Both the position numbers and the translations under genes were made by a program. From assembly GCF_000410875.1 (NCBI RefSeq), contig NZ_AROI01000007.1, positions 1-64,000 of the forward strand: DNA of 64,000 bases, in the 5' to 3' direction. Position 1 is the first letter of the stretch. The number at the start of each line of letters is the position of its first letter. The stretch comes from Halopseudomonas pelagia CL-AP6. GTDB taxonomy: Bacteria > Pseudomonadota > Gammaproteobacteria > Pseudomonadales > Pseudomonadaceae. This document shows positions 38,901 to 44,535 of this stretch, in pieces. The notes below the pieces were generated by a model. That model saw nothing but the letters and a program-made list of their open reading frames with translations. It made no database searches and was not told the origin of the DNA.

Positions 38901-41900
38901 ATCTGCTTGCCAGCGGGCAGAACGGTGAGCATTTGCTCGGCGGCACCATCAACCTGACCATTGAGGGTGATCTGGGCAGTGTTGATGAGCGCATTCAGTT
39001 GAACAGTCAGACCGACGAGATTGCGCTTGACATCGGCGGTGACGCTTGGATCGGCGCAATGCAGGGCGTCATCGTCCAGCCAGGTAATTTAAACCTGGGT
39101 ACGGTGATAGTGGATGGCCTGCTGGATATCGGCCAGGCCACCACGCTGACTCAGAGCGGTGACTGGTCGCTGGGCAGTTTGTTGCTGAACCTGGGCAGCA
39201 ACTGGCGGATGAATGCGGGAACAAGCGTCACTGCCGGCGGCAGCTTGTCGGCGACGCTAGGCAATCTGGCGACCCTGGGTGACCTGACAGTGACCGGCAA
39301 TAATGGGCTGCTGTCGCTCACGGCCAGTCAACTTATTGCCAATGAAGATGGCGTTCGCTGGGTTTCGGCGGACCGGCTGGCATTGCGCAGCACTGGCCTG
39401 GTTGGCGGGACCGGCAATATCGGTCAATCAACGCGTCATGTGATCCTCAAGGCCAAGGAGCTGGGTGTGGATGCCTCAGGCCAGCTATTCCTTGACCTGG
39501 ACGGTGGTTTTGAACGTGGCAGCGTGGTCAGTGCAGGCAACCAAGCCTTGAATACCTTGGGCGACTCTACACTTGATCGTATCGAGAGCATCCAGGGCAT
39601 GATCACTCTGAGCGGTCTGGGCGAGATCGCTATCGACCAGTTGCAAGCTTGGGGCGATCTGGATCTGGCCGGTAGCGGTTTGTCTCTGAGGCTGGGCTCG
39701 TTGCGCAGCCAGCAGGGTGATCTGGCGGTCGATATCGGCGGCGTCTTCAGCGCTGATACGGTAGACGCGCAGAATGGCCTCTGGAACCTGATAGCCAGGC
39801 AGGCGCTCATTGGTACCGCGACGATTGCCGGTCCCGTGCAGATGAGTATTACTGCGGATCTGCAGCTGGATCTTTTGAATGCAGGCGACGATGTTGCGAT
39901 GGTGCTGGGCAGCGCCTCGCATATTGGCGAGCTGGATATCGCCGGCCGCTTTGACCTGGATGTAGCAGGCATGCTTGATCTCAAGCGGGCCAGGGTCGCG
40001 GGTGATGCGTCGCTGCATCACCGCGGGCTGGCCGGCACGCCCTTGCGTTATGACGCGTTGACGGTCGATCAGACCCTCAGCGTGACGGGTGCCGGTGACT
40101 GGGCTGGGCGCAGCACGGTGGTGGGCGGTGATGTGTTATTCGATGTGGGTACTGCGGATCTGGGTAGCCTTGAGAGTCTCACCGGTACGATCTTGCTGAC
40201 GTCCAGCGGACTGTTCGCTGCAGATGAGCTGCACGGGCGTCAGCAGTGGATCATGTTGACTGCCGGATCAGCTGAACTGGGCAACGTCTCTGCGCACAGC
40301 CAACTGGCGATCGAAGCCGACGGCGATCTGAGCATCGTGACCGGGCGTAGTGGCGCAGATATGTCGCTGACCACCGTTGCGGGCTCGCTCGGAACCATTC
40401 GCTTTGGCACTTTGGCCGACCCGGATGAACTCAACGTACTGGTGCCGGCGCATCTGAAATCGGCCGAGAACCTGCTGGTCAGGACCGATGGAGACGTGTT
40501 CGGTGGCAACGCTGAAGCTGAGCAATTGCTCAGGATGGAAGGCCGTAACCTGTATTTCGGTCGTGTCCAGAGCCTGCAGGGCGATGTTTCGCTACTCGGC
40601 TCTGGCGACTATATGGATGGTCATGGCGATATCACCGGTCTGCTGGTCGAAGCTTTCCGCGACATCGGCATTATTGCCAGCGGTAACCTGGTCATGCCGG
40701 AAGTGAAGTTTGGCGGGACCTACTCGCTGAAGGCCGGGCGCGATCTGACTGTGGGTGTCAGGGGCGACCTGAATGTGCAGGGTGAGGCTGAGGCTGGCCG
40801 TGATCTGTTCTTTGATGTTGGACGTAACGTCGATCTGCGCGGTGCCAAGGCCGGGCGTGACGTGACGGTCAATGCTGGAGGCGCGATCAATTTCGATGAT
40901 CGAGTGGAAGCAGGCGGTAACATCCTGTTGAATGCCAAGGGCGGGGACATCACGGTAGGTGGGCCAATGACCTCCACCGGACAGTACGAGGGCAATCCCA
41001 TCTCCGGAAAGATCTCGCTCACCGCCACTGGCGACATCACCACGACGCTGGTTAGCACTGCGAGTCTCGTTGACGGCAATATTGATGTCCAGGGGCAGAA
41101 TCTGAGTCTGGGCAATCTGTCGTCAAGCGAGAATATCGACTTGCTGGCCCGCGGCTCCATTCAGGTGGGCGACAGCGGTAGCGCGGGTCATCAGAACTGG
41201 TTCGCCGACGGAGATATCGACTTCCAGCGTCTGTTGGCTGAAGGGCAAGCTGTACTGGACAGTTTGCTCGATACCCGTGGTCAGTCTATCCGTGCTGATC
41301 AGGGTATTACGGCCCTCGCTGGCTGGCGTAACGGTTTTGCCAGCACGGCCGCGCTGGCGTTCGAGGAAGCTATCGCGCCGATCATGGAGCTACGCTCCGG
41401 GCAATCAATCCGCGTGCAGAACGCCAGTTTGGGCGAGTCTGCTGACCTGTATGCGCAGCAGATCGAGTTCAACGGGAGGCACACCGGAGAGGGCCTGCTG
41501 ACACTGACGGTGCAGGGTTTGAATAATGCTGGCCAGCCTGGCGACAGCTTCAAGTCGCGTCTGGATGCTGATCATGTAGTCATCGACCTGCTGGATATGG
41601 TGCATACCGAGCTGGATACCACGGCACTGCTAGTGGATTTCCTGGACGCAAGCAACGTGGACTATCTGTTCCTGACCACACCGCAAGCGGTGATCATCGC
41701 TGATAACGTTAATCCGACCTATCGGCCTGCGGCCAATGTTCAGCTGCATGAACTGGACAAAGCGTTCTGGTTACAACAAAACGGCTTGGGAACGTACACC
41801 AATGGCTATGTGATTCACCGTGACTATACCCATCAGGTGCGCGTGCCGAACTTCGCAGAAGGCCATCAGGACGGCACTGTGGATTATCAAAACATCAGCG

Positions 41901-42097
41901 CGGCTGACTATTCCGTCATGATGATGACGCCGCAGAACATCAGGTTACGGCTGGGGCTGTTGATGAATCAGATGGCTGGGTATGTGCCACCCGTAGTGTC
42001 AGAGATTTCATCAGAGGATGACGAAGACACCATGAACATGGATTGGCAGGCGTTTTCCGAACAAACAGGGAATGAGGCACAGTCGTGGGGAATTTGA
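23960..42097 (+). CDS. Giant LktA-type filamentous adhesin/exoprotein (TpsA)
   Basis: A 6045-residue two-partner-secretion exoprotein, by far the largest gene here. Signal peptide 1-42 (cut after WSLA). TPS domain about 43-190, with FNSFDDF (75-81) and ADPHGFVVG (130-138) in place of the usual NPNG-type motif. From about 450 to 3600 it is built of Gly/Ala-rich repeats; 14 consecutive units of 51-58 residues are clearest at about 1722-2487, each with a pattern like LAGxVxGGGxAAVGxAxAVNxI..xTxAxIxxSxL, resembling the repeats of Fusobacterium leukotoxin LktA. Charged inserts break the repeats near 745-770, 1210-1300, 3840-3890 and 4640-4840. The last third is beta-helix-like GDLxLG repeats. The mature chain has two Cys pairs (352/355 and 4399/4406). 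No toxin domain is visible at the end. GAGG sits five bases before the ATG. Confidence 0.93.
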   Translation: MKAPGSKLQCNANNNRGIAGLATHPLTALMFATGMLPGWSLANTITPDRTTATTVDVAGNLSDIRTGTVRGKTGFNSFDDFKVSQGNVVNLHVPGSATHLVNLVNNSRAEINGTLNGVMNGNIGGHIIFADPHGFVVGSSGVVNVGSLTVTTPNTSEMARLRDLVKPGVNDDVANALVDDLVAGRLSPAALNGDGSNVIIIDGLVNTNGALNLQGASVIVGATAHLQAGTDAARTVFESTVNTHGLSIGTDAVRGDGGIRITAAQDVNISGELAALMADDSGASVRIAGNQSVVLAGDALIDVRGAPGKDAGDVIIEAPSVKLQDKASVITRASGVGTSGDITLNALSDLSCTFCDESADAQTLDQLKTGIEGQANPWLSANLGKAEIVVAKNALLDAGHEDEGGRAGDVTLNAFAINRQLAGYAEASALIEVDGNLNGKNISLHADSRAEVARDILGSLLNTDALKADIAALKELNNWTEEETWANILDTLYEPIAAYENSARTDAFLDTPTNFTELTLLVPGLAAYIAKADSQVIIGTAADLVASADIHLLAESKRTVDSSTWQIPGLGSKIPFGFSAAYGQISGLTAVDVRRGAQLSAGDDLSVLAHSLNKLAVTSAAENSVDGNGNALKTMGLGFGMAMSDIETRAVVENGVLLRVGEDVNVTALTEQSLSNTVSFKASGEGATGGPAVGLSLLDSVTRAEFSADLADARNLNLTAANLVHAQTLAVTVEAGASEPGYLDKLKAKAKEQVADPVTDYLGDAVKGLFGITPKPADDTPAQPTDSQFRLASALGISMADHRVEAVLGSADAAPDIALSGDLTVQALQQQSDLHTTVASKVNASAKRDDGSVDGAAVSLSVAAAYSELDQTTHAIIGDGANVTAGRIGVGAQNRQPLNLLGLDRWSSLEDIYTNLKLLVQQKQGIVGKLATQYANSTGEADSLGMAGSLSILQNRTDATAWVGDNVTLTATALDNSTWVSNPLSLLPVIADDEARQALLDLELAWESPLSIRAENQLEQLAVSGNFGSLFGSTSDGGAVGAAVNVQITDNRAVAGIGAGGVLNAKALDVSALQDEMIIGLSPSAGKGASVAGNGSVVVSVVDSTVHASVHSSTDVTADRVRLDAEHQLGVWSAAGALASSENAGIGAGVAVNVVNTDVYALVGQNNLLTSARNSWRPASMGTALADATQGRWLVDDLTLSAQSSGQSGAFSVAGALARSEEEQQQQDAVAAQSGGADKGSQDKAGSLSEAIKTSLTNGLALITGEFSAAKDKTVEQGDAAVNKIGEYWTKLQDLFAGGSSGDAGNDGPAEGFSLAAAASGSVNVSAQKNRSHLGNIVLDPRNSDGGSQVNVLSLNQTHQISGAGAGALTLSGGGDKSEFSTALSGAVAFNQLNNVTEAQVVSVIMTSNDLLNVQAASGGDQIALGLGLSVAKGGETNVAVALSGSAGVFGNQTRASVIDSVVSQRGDNPGSIAVNAYDRSRNLLGGGAFAVSTDKGGSGGGSFVVGVMQNQLEAEWLGSNATDFASLEIKANSISRVLAGAVGVAVSTGSESGAGAGSLFVVVMDNQVKARVDKRDQRDSSLSGGDVTVAAASVSGMDALASIFAHDAAAATTLSASGLDLDGNATIAQIEVEAQTNDELFKENDDGFDTNTQESDSTADTTTRNLFDSGTIGGEAILGIAGSLAATGGKTAVGGAFGVVYNGSDYAVSIANTDIDLTGDLRLAARNETDVLAGAIGAAGAQDVAVSGSATAIIGRGTVSANLDMSGRTLLADDLVVEALKSGGFYSLAGSISASSNTVAVGGAFSINDMQQGASAIVQGGTYQLDGNARINAAQQSRIITAALSAAVSASGVGVGAAMTYNRIADTTTAELLRATLSAHDLNIAASQPNLGASIWSLAFNLAAGGGSAGVGAGVAVNLIDAERAAKVTDSLVNLDGNLHMTSALDGEIWSIGIDAAGGGTAGVGGSFAFNNISGKDEVSVSGSTLTATATDQTLSLDASAGNGLTIASLAGSVTGGGTAAVGLAASVNRIAADRTALISDSSVTDFTSVALKAGVEQAIYSIAVAGGGAGSVAVNGATTTNILDGTERAAVVGSSLDVGALSLSTAQGKRTIWGLGLVLNGAGSVAVGAANVNNIILAKRLAEVDDSDLTLSGALTVASGGDALIRSAALGAGGAGSAAVGASVAVNLVNGEETARINDSSVDGASSLVVDVTRGEVDIKTLAGNVQGGGSGAGAGAVAVSTVSQRRQALVQNTTLNLSAAAPARVEALTRARIDTLALSGAGAGSAAVVFSNTTNNIDAKTYAKVSNSSGTAGHLQIKATDRSEINSLAGGVAAAGAVAVGVASAVNRIANDIEASLTGQRTAVGFALNELGVHARSDASIRTASVSGGFSGTAAVNGGVATSILHTSTRAMINGGADVLAQNNVAVVAYNRDVIDSYAGVVAGSGNAAVSGILTVNVVQSDTEAAIRGATTRVTALGLGAGVAVDSGVVTNAPNTQLWADAEEFNPVADLQTGSEIIRGLAVRATTLQQAGQMSVSGAVSLVPLASASVGGVSNTSVLGGSTLAVIDQAQINQDNAGAFAAQQVSVGAHAHSYSFGGVLNAALSLGAAAVAVTADTGVISRDVTAQVSGAKLASRGATSVKAGSTRSASSIVISASGAIVGVAGSASVLVLEGSTQARVDAASQLNVGSLAIKASASNYLSPNAQTVSGGAVGAGAGAGVGYNKSTVRAWLGAQPGSSQGRTGVITAGAVSVEAASLTDAKALSASVSGGGAAMAGSVNVLIVENVTEAGVGAVDLGSAGSRATSLKVDAYDRLEVNSIVGSGAAGGLALGASANVLVANNATRARVLNSNLWTTGAVGVTAQRESDIALTTVTGGVGGSVALGGSIGLIMLGSGTTQVDDSNAMDELNSGDAGTLSMIDGFTDRETADTQYQTLQLNDQTGEYELVMLDNSTETQWLNQQGQIGSSSDRFAAGAGDIYQHETLAQISGGQVHSGGLVTVSATDAIRTQNLVGSLQLSGTAAVGGVVGFTLSNSRVTAELKPVLLNSASVLLKADSFNLYNDKPAVLVDAYTGAAGFGVGLGAGVGIALMNNLVTASLDGTVNTSGHFNASARDALDLDVQVKGGQLGAAGAAGIVIGVGERASQVRVTVADDARLNAGGTLDFSAISEGASRVKAQGASGGILFGVQAAVVNARDTSVAGLTVGQRAHVTANILNLSAIAKPRLDAEGLGVAVGGYVAMGGTVLNAEALSSAYLDLKADSRLTARDANLRAAIERNGNADSVKAHGVGVVGGLGLSANAVVASARNTASSLLQSAESTRFQGVSDGNWSFVAATNVRQRASTQGITIGLLSVGAHVAEALANTSTQALLKGHFSGDMGALNVSASAVVDNEARSTAGQGGLISGAASLARTADTSTTKAYLDARGPQGSVDDALFRSVTLSALHQSHFNAFVDSVNASLVGASGAHALNRVRLNTTSELAGTSRLQSYAYEQSARSEVTKAASSDYNVKSGSGGVIDAAAALSESVIKVNTQSLVGDQAKLHLIGDFRVPQNMLIHAYNSVFARDTVKLDSGGAIAIAKADSIIDVDQAIARVTVGQDADLLSIGDIILSASGGYDIDARSNAKTWGLAGAAMGYSQARVNADYDVIIGTDSTLLGYGDIRLYAGQNVSGSSSQATLTARTDLWNNTAFPVVNKPDADAVFQRDSMISVNAGSEVNSIGDIFAYADKGYGNLLGKGQAKDLYTEALNALGLSVEITSGKQQNTSTAVVKVDGSLNSGYYNKRSVHITGLEYWVNGTRMTLEQISALDLDENSTDQIVIKPIVTTSDDDITFRLKEGTYSQYISQRVEALNKQLADYGLSPIERTAMQAELNVLQRTLTALFEQMGGDASQGASLARDQIIQVFELDPILAKPGNVVVIGDALIGSGRLRAPGDAAITVTNDSSAFLRIMGLEIPFREGGQLLFNLASLTSVDEINNANAVAYKGQASFGNVTVSSNSPDPVVTVINNYNPSTGIVGQDGLRSPAPDIYIDGRIFNQRGLVRITASYGSIYANSDIRGKTLEISAGRDFVLNAEDAFFHVGGDPATNNNGSNLTAPAAGSGVVAGNNVVISAQYLNINGLIQSGVANWTATIQDSAQLKTRIDAGRNLYQLGLGDAVISLQTTDARTGVLGYNYDFRSESVVLDAVEVAGGYMELTGYILSTGNGQLSVLDGYSQVGIINTSDYTLSLSGIDLGTGTKGTLRINDARRDGNGNEYVWSSIYTRGYDAAADAYKVYLQQGLSSAVLNATAVQVGSGRNTSYNPVTGRSYVWLTGQDQTETTVAKYYKDKFWGAFNVGEGTLYEPPKVWTGDPRPIDGADYMGNVDGSLASGAVNLVTDTFDTGEAPKVDVNTWTSCHKWFLWCQVKRSWLQTTTVQGQKVINRYTVRADNPINISFIGSDTGAIDLNSNGNVVLLGSLFNQNGTTNITTNGSLTQGADSVVVQAANLNLQAETGIGSATQALTLQVGDLLSAKSSAGDVNLRGLGGLKLGALEALRGNLTLSAQGNITTYNNSVTIKGHAINLSTTSGSIGASGNLLNIDTNTSGGSFGTMPATLTARAVGGVFLQEVSGDLLVDQVLAGGDVHLRVVGGDLIDANTTQSYDERTLDELKALWSDMGLTGQAALDALEQQKTALINAGQNSYERYWNLRTDKTTGVVGVFDLDQVQLSAAQIAQLKAQDWSDTQIAAEQARIDTEYDQLHNRFGSVAYDPGYQYQLSVQEAALLDATAAWSEDQLQYSVSSALLSRGTNTQSKIEDNNIEGANVTLEAYRIGQVLAEDIYIDLSVGIENLTSAQLAALAGAELDDVYFDDLNDKTKMRIVQRDDLNVSATGNLDVTAVKDVYLGGKNDFNIYNVQGDTVRIKTDGNIESANGSNVVITGHDVVLEASSGAIGGQGAVHMNVSGDLVARAVSLNLAQAGDLRVLRLTGSDAITLALGGNLLASGQNGEHLLGGTINLTIEGDLGSVDERIQLNSQTDEIALDIGGDAWIGAMQGVIVQPGNLNLGTVIVDGLLDIGQATTLTQSGDWSLGSLLLNLGSNWRMNAGTSVTAGGSLSATLGNLATLGDLTVTGNNGLLSLTASQLIANEDGVRWVSADRLALRSTGLVGGTGNIGQSTRHVILKAKELGVDASGQLFLDLDGGFERGSVVSAGNQALNTLGDSTLDRIESIQGMITLSGLGEIAIDQLQAWGDLDLAGSGLSLRLGSLRSQQGDLAVDIGGVFSADTVDAQNGLWNLIARQALIGTATIAGPVQMSITADLQLDLLNAGDDVAMVLGSASHIGELDIAGRFDLDVAGMLDLKRARVAGDASLHHRGLAGTPLRYDALTVDQTLSVTGAGDWAGRSTVVGGDVLFDVGTADLGSLESLTGTILLTSSGLFAADELHGRQQWIMLTAGSAELGNVSAHSQLAIEADGDLSIVTGRSGADMSLTTVAGSLGTIRFGTLADPDELNVLVPAHLKSAENLLVRTDGDVFGGNAEAEQLLRMEGRNLYFGRVQSLQGDVSLLGSGDYMDGHGDITGLLVEAFRDIGIIASGNLVMPEVKFGGTYSLKAGRDLTVGVRGDLNVQGEAEAGRDLFFDVGRNVDLRGAKAGRDVTVNAGGAINFDDRVEAGGNILLNAKGGDITVGGPMTSTGQYEGNPISGKISLTATGDITTTLVSTASLVDGNIDVQGQNLSLGNLSSSENIDLLARGSIQVGDSGSAGHQNWFADGDIDFQRLLAEGQAVLDSLLDTRGQSIRADQGITALAGWRNGFASTAALAFEEAIAPIMELRSGQSIRVQNASLGESADLYAQQIEFNGRHTGEGLLTLTVQGLNNAGQPGDSFKSRLDADHVVIDLLDMVHTELDTTALLVDFLDASNVDYLFLTTPQAVIIADNVNPTYRPAANVQLHELDKAFWLQQNGLGTYTNGYVIHRDYTHQVRVPNFAEGHQDGTVDYQNISAADYSVMMMTPQNIRLRLGLLMNQMAGYVPPVVSEISSEDDEDTMNMDWQAFSEQTGNEAQSWGI
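29123..31420 (+). repeat. Fourteen tandem ~55-residue repeats within tpsA
   Basis: Protein-level repeats, residues about 1722-2487 of the adhesin. Each unit starts with a short strand (LSLDA, VALKA, LTVAS, LQIKA and so on), then a hydrophobic Gly/Ala-rich core (GGGTAAVG, GAGSVAVN, GAGSAAVG) ending in a VN-I/L turn, then a charged TAxI.dSsL strand. DNA identity between units is low, so they are old, diverged repeats and not fresh duplications. Confidence 0.8.
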
Positions 42098-43746
42098 TGG
42101 GTGGGAAGGGTTGTAAAAGAGCAGTTTCGGTAGGTTGGGCTTTGGGATGGTTTGCGCTGTCGGGCTCGTTGGCGGCACAGCAAGTGCTGCCGCCGGGCTT
42201 GATCGACCCTGGCCTGCAGCGTGATCAGATAGAGCAGCAGCAGCGGCAACAGCAGATTGAACAACGTGCCCGCCGCATTGAAGTGCCCGCCATGCAGGGT
42301 GAGATGCCAGAGGCGCAGGACAGCCTGCCCGATGACAGTCCTGCGTTCGTGCTTGAATCAATCAATTTTAATTCCTCGGTATTCCTTGCCGATGCAGCAT
42401 TGCAGACCCTGGCGGCTGATTACATTGGTCGTTCTGTGACCTTCGCGGATATCAATCAGTTGGTTAGAGACATTAATCAATTGTACGCCGAGCAGGGACA
42501 ACTGACAGCCAGAGCGGTAGTGCCGCCGCAGTCGTTGGAAGATCAAAATTTAAGAATAGTGCTGGTGGAAGCCAAGGTCGACGCCGTGGCTTTTGTTGGA
42601 GAGGATCGAAGAGTGCGTGACGATTTCTATCGTCAACGCTTGGAGCTGACCGATGGCGAGATTCTCGACAGTCCAATGTTGATGGAGAATATTCGGCGCT
42701 TCAATGCCACAACACCCGGCCCACAGATAACCGCTGGGCTGGCTCCAGGTGAGCGCTTCGGCACTACCCGGGTCGACATTGAGGCGTTCGAGCCGTCACC
42801 TTGGTCCTGGTCGCTGTTTGCCAACAATTACGGTAGTGAAGGTACGGGGACTGAGCAGCTTGGCGGTACGCTGAACTGGTTCTCTCCTACTGGCGTAGCT
42901 GACAATCTGAGCGCCGTGGTGGTGGGAACGCGCGGTACAGAGTATTTCAATCTTCGCTATGCCCGGCCAGTGACCCGCAACAACGCTATTGTCTGGGCCG
43001 ATGTAGGCATGAACAGCCTTGAGATTGAACGTGGCCCCCTTGCCGATTTGGGTATCGAGGGCGAGTCCAGCAACTATGCGATAGGCTTTGATCAACCCTG
43101 GCGGGTGTCGGACAAATGGCTGCTGCTGGGAGGGATTTCCTATGGTTTCCAGAACTCGAAAACCACCATCGAGGGCTTTGAACTCAGCGAAATCGATATT
43201 CAAGAACTGACTCTGAAAGGTCAGTTCGAATACCGTCAGGAGCCTTGGTATGTGCGTTATGAACAGCGCCTACGGCAGGCTTCGAGTGACAACAAGATAA
43301 CCGGCGATAGCGGTAGCTTTACACTGCTTAACGGGGATTTATATTCTGGCCGGCAGATTGGCCAGCGCTACGAGCTGGTTGGCCGTATGGGCTGGCAATA
43401 TGCGACCAAGAAGGAGGAGCTGCCTTCCGCGTTGCTGAAGCAGTTTGGTGGGGTCAGCAGCATCAGAGGTTATGATCCGGGCATTATCGCTTCGCCTTGG
43501 GGCGTCAATTTGGGTGTTGAAGGGCATTGGCGCTACAGTGAGCGCTGGCAGCCCTTTGTCTTTCTCGATTACGGTCGCGCCATGGAACTGGGTACCGAAG
43601 ATGTGGATCTGGCCAGCGGTGGCATAGGTTTGAATATGCGTTTTGGTAAACGTGTTTCCGCCAATCTGGTCGCTGCCAGTACGCTCAAGGACGTGGTGCC
43701 GGATCAGGATAGTGGTCAGGTTTTATTGCAAATAGTTATTCGCTGA
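42097..43746 (+). CDS. Two-partner secretion outer-membrane transporter (TpsB, FhaC/ShlB family)
   Basis: A 549-residue Omp85-type transporter that exports TpsA across the outer membrane. A signal peptide (to about residue 28, SLAAQQ) is followed by a Gln/Arg-rich helix region (the plug-helix and linker), POTRA 1 from FVLESINF with VTFADINQLVRDINQLYAEQGQLTARAVVPPQ, a second POTRA, and a 16-strand barrel. The channel-loop motif is IRGYDPG (456-462), the VRGY motif of FhaC. I start at ATG 42097, overlapping the tpsA stop as TGATG with GGGG upstream; GTG at 42085 is an in-frame alternative. The overlap implies coupled translation. GC content is lower than in housekeeping genes (single 60-base rows count as 48%, 62% and 48%). 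Confidence 0.95.
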   Translation: MGGKGCKRAVSVGWALGWFALSGSLAAQQVLPPGLIDPGLQRDQIEQQQRQQQIEQRARRIEVPAMQGEMPEAQDSLPDDSPAFVLESINFNSSVFLADAALQTLAADYIGRSVTFADINQLVRDINQLYAEQGQLTARAVVPPQSLEDQNLRIVLVEAKVDAVAFVGEDRRVRDDFYRQRLELTDGEILDSPMLMENIRRFNATTPGPQITAGLAPGERFGTTRVDIEAFEPSPWSWSLFANNYGSEGTGTEQLGGTLNWFSPTGVADNLSAVVVGTRGTEYFNLRYARPVTRNNAIVWADVGMNSLEIERGPLADLGIEGESSNYAIGFDQPWRVSDKWLLLGGISYGFQNSKTTIEGFELSEIDIQELTLKGQFEYRQEPWYVRYEQRLRQASSDNKITGDSGSFTLLNGDLYSGRQIGQRYELVGRMGWQYATKKEELPSALLKQFGGVSSIRGYDPGIIASPWGVNLGVEGHWRYSERWQPFVFLDYGRAMELGTEDVDLASGGIGLNMRFGKRVSANLVAASTLKDVVPDQDSGQVLLQIVIR

Positions 43747-43775
43747 ATACTGATAAACAACGGGAAGCAAAACGG

Positions 43776-44516
43776 ATGTCAACATTGTTGCTGTACAAGG
43801 AAATCAAAGCACTCAACCGTGACGACCACAAGTCGCTAAAACTCAAATCATCCGGCGATTGCCAGTTCGCCGCGGATACGCACATAGTGCCGCTGGCTGG
43901 CCTCGAGTTCTTCCAGGCAGCCAGGGGTTACCCGGTGGTGTTCATTGGCGAGGGTGAGTCTATAAGCCCGATTGCTTTGCTGGGTCTTAAAGAAGGGCTC
44001 AATAGTTACGTGACCGAGGATGGTCACTGGCGTGCCAATACGTATATACCCGCATTTATTCGTCGTTATCCGTTCGTATTGGCCCAGGGCGATGATGAGA
44101 ACTTCACCGTTTGTTTTGATGAGGCATATTCCGGATGGAATGAAGACGAGGGGCGTGAATTATTTGCCGGAACGGGGGAGAACAGCGATTACCTAAACGA
44201 GATGATCGCTTTTTTGCAGAATTTTACTGTGGAAATGCAGCGCACCAGACAGTTTGTTACTCGTTTGCAAGAGCTTGGTCTGCTGGTACCGCGCACGCTG
44301 AAGCTGACTCATGTCAGTGGCGAGAGCTTCGTACTTAAGGATTTTCTTGCAGTAGATGAAGAAGCGTTCCTCAAGCTGGACGACGAGCAGGTTCTGTCCC
44401 TGCATAAAGCCGGTTTTCTGGGTTGGATTTACGCACACTTGATGTCGCTAGGAAATGCCAATCAGCTTTTTGAACACTATCTGTCCAGCAAGCAGTCGGT
44501 CGCTACCACGCACTGA
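43776..44516 (+). CDS. SapC family protein
   Basis: A 246-residue protein of the SapC family, named after a gene in the Campylobacter fetus S-layer locus; no biochemical role is established. Family features: FAADTHIVPLAGLEFFQAARGYPVVFIGE, ISPIALLGLKEGLNSYV, the WRANTYIPAFIRRYPFVLAQGDDENFTVCFDE core and a C-terminal FLAVDEEAFLKLDDEQVLSLHKAGFLGWIYAHLMSLGN. No signal peptide, so it is probably cytoplasmic. It lies 29 bp after tpsB and likely ends the same transcript, which suggests work on TpsA before or during export. Hand counts of three 60-base rows give 45-47% GC, clearly below the ~65% seen in a sampled scpB row. Confidence 0.9.
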   Translation: MSTLLLYKEIKALNRDDHKSLKLKSSGDCQFAADTHIVPLAGLEFFQAARGYPVVFIGEGESISPIALLGLKEGLNSYVTEDGHWRANTYIPAFIRRYPFVLAQGDDENFTVCFDEAYSGWNEDEGRELFAGTGENSDYLNEMIAFLQNFTVEMQRTRQFVTRLQELGLLVPRTLKLTHVSGESFVLKDFLAVDEEAFLKLDDEQVLSLHKAGFLGWIYAHLMSLGNANQLFEHYLSSKQSVATTH

Positions 44517-44535
44517 TTGACTCTTGCGCTGGTCG

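Noticed and set aside
41500..42097. Contact-dependent inhibition toxin at the C terminus of the giant adhesin
   Set aside because: No VENN-type boundary, no toxin-like domain, and no small immunity gene follows; the next genes are tpsB and sapC.
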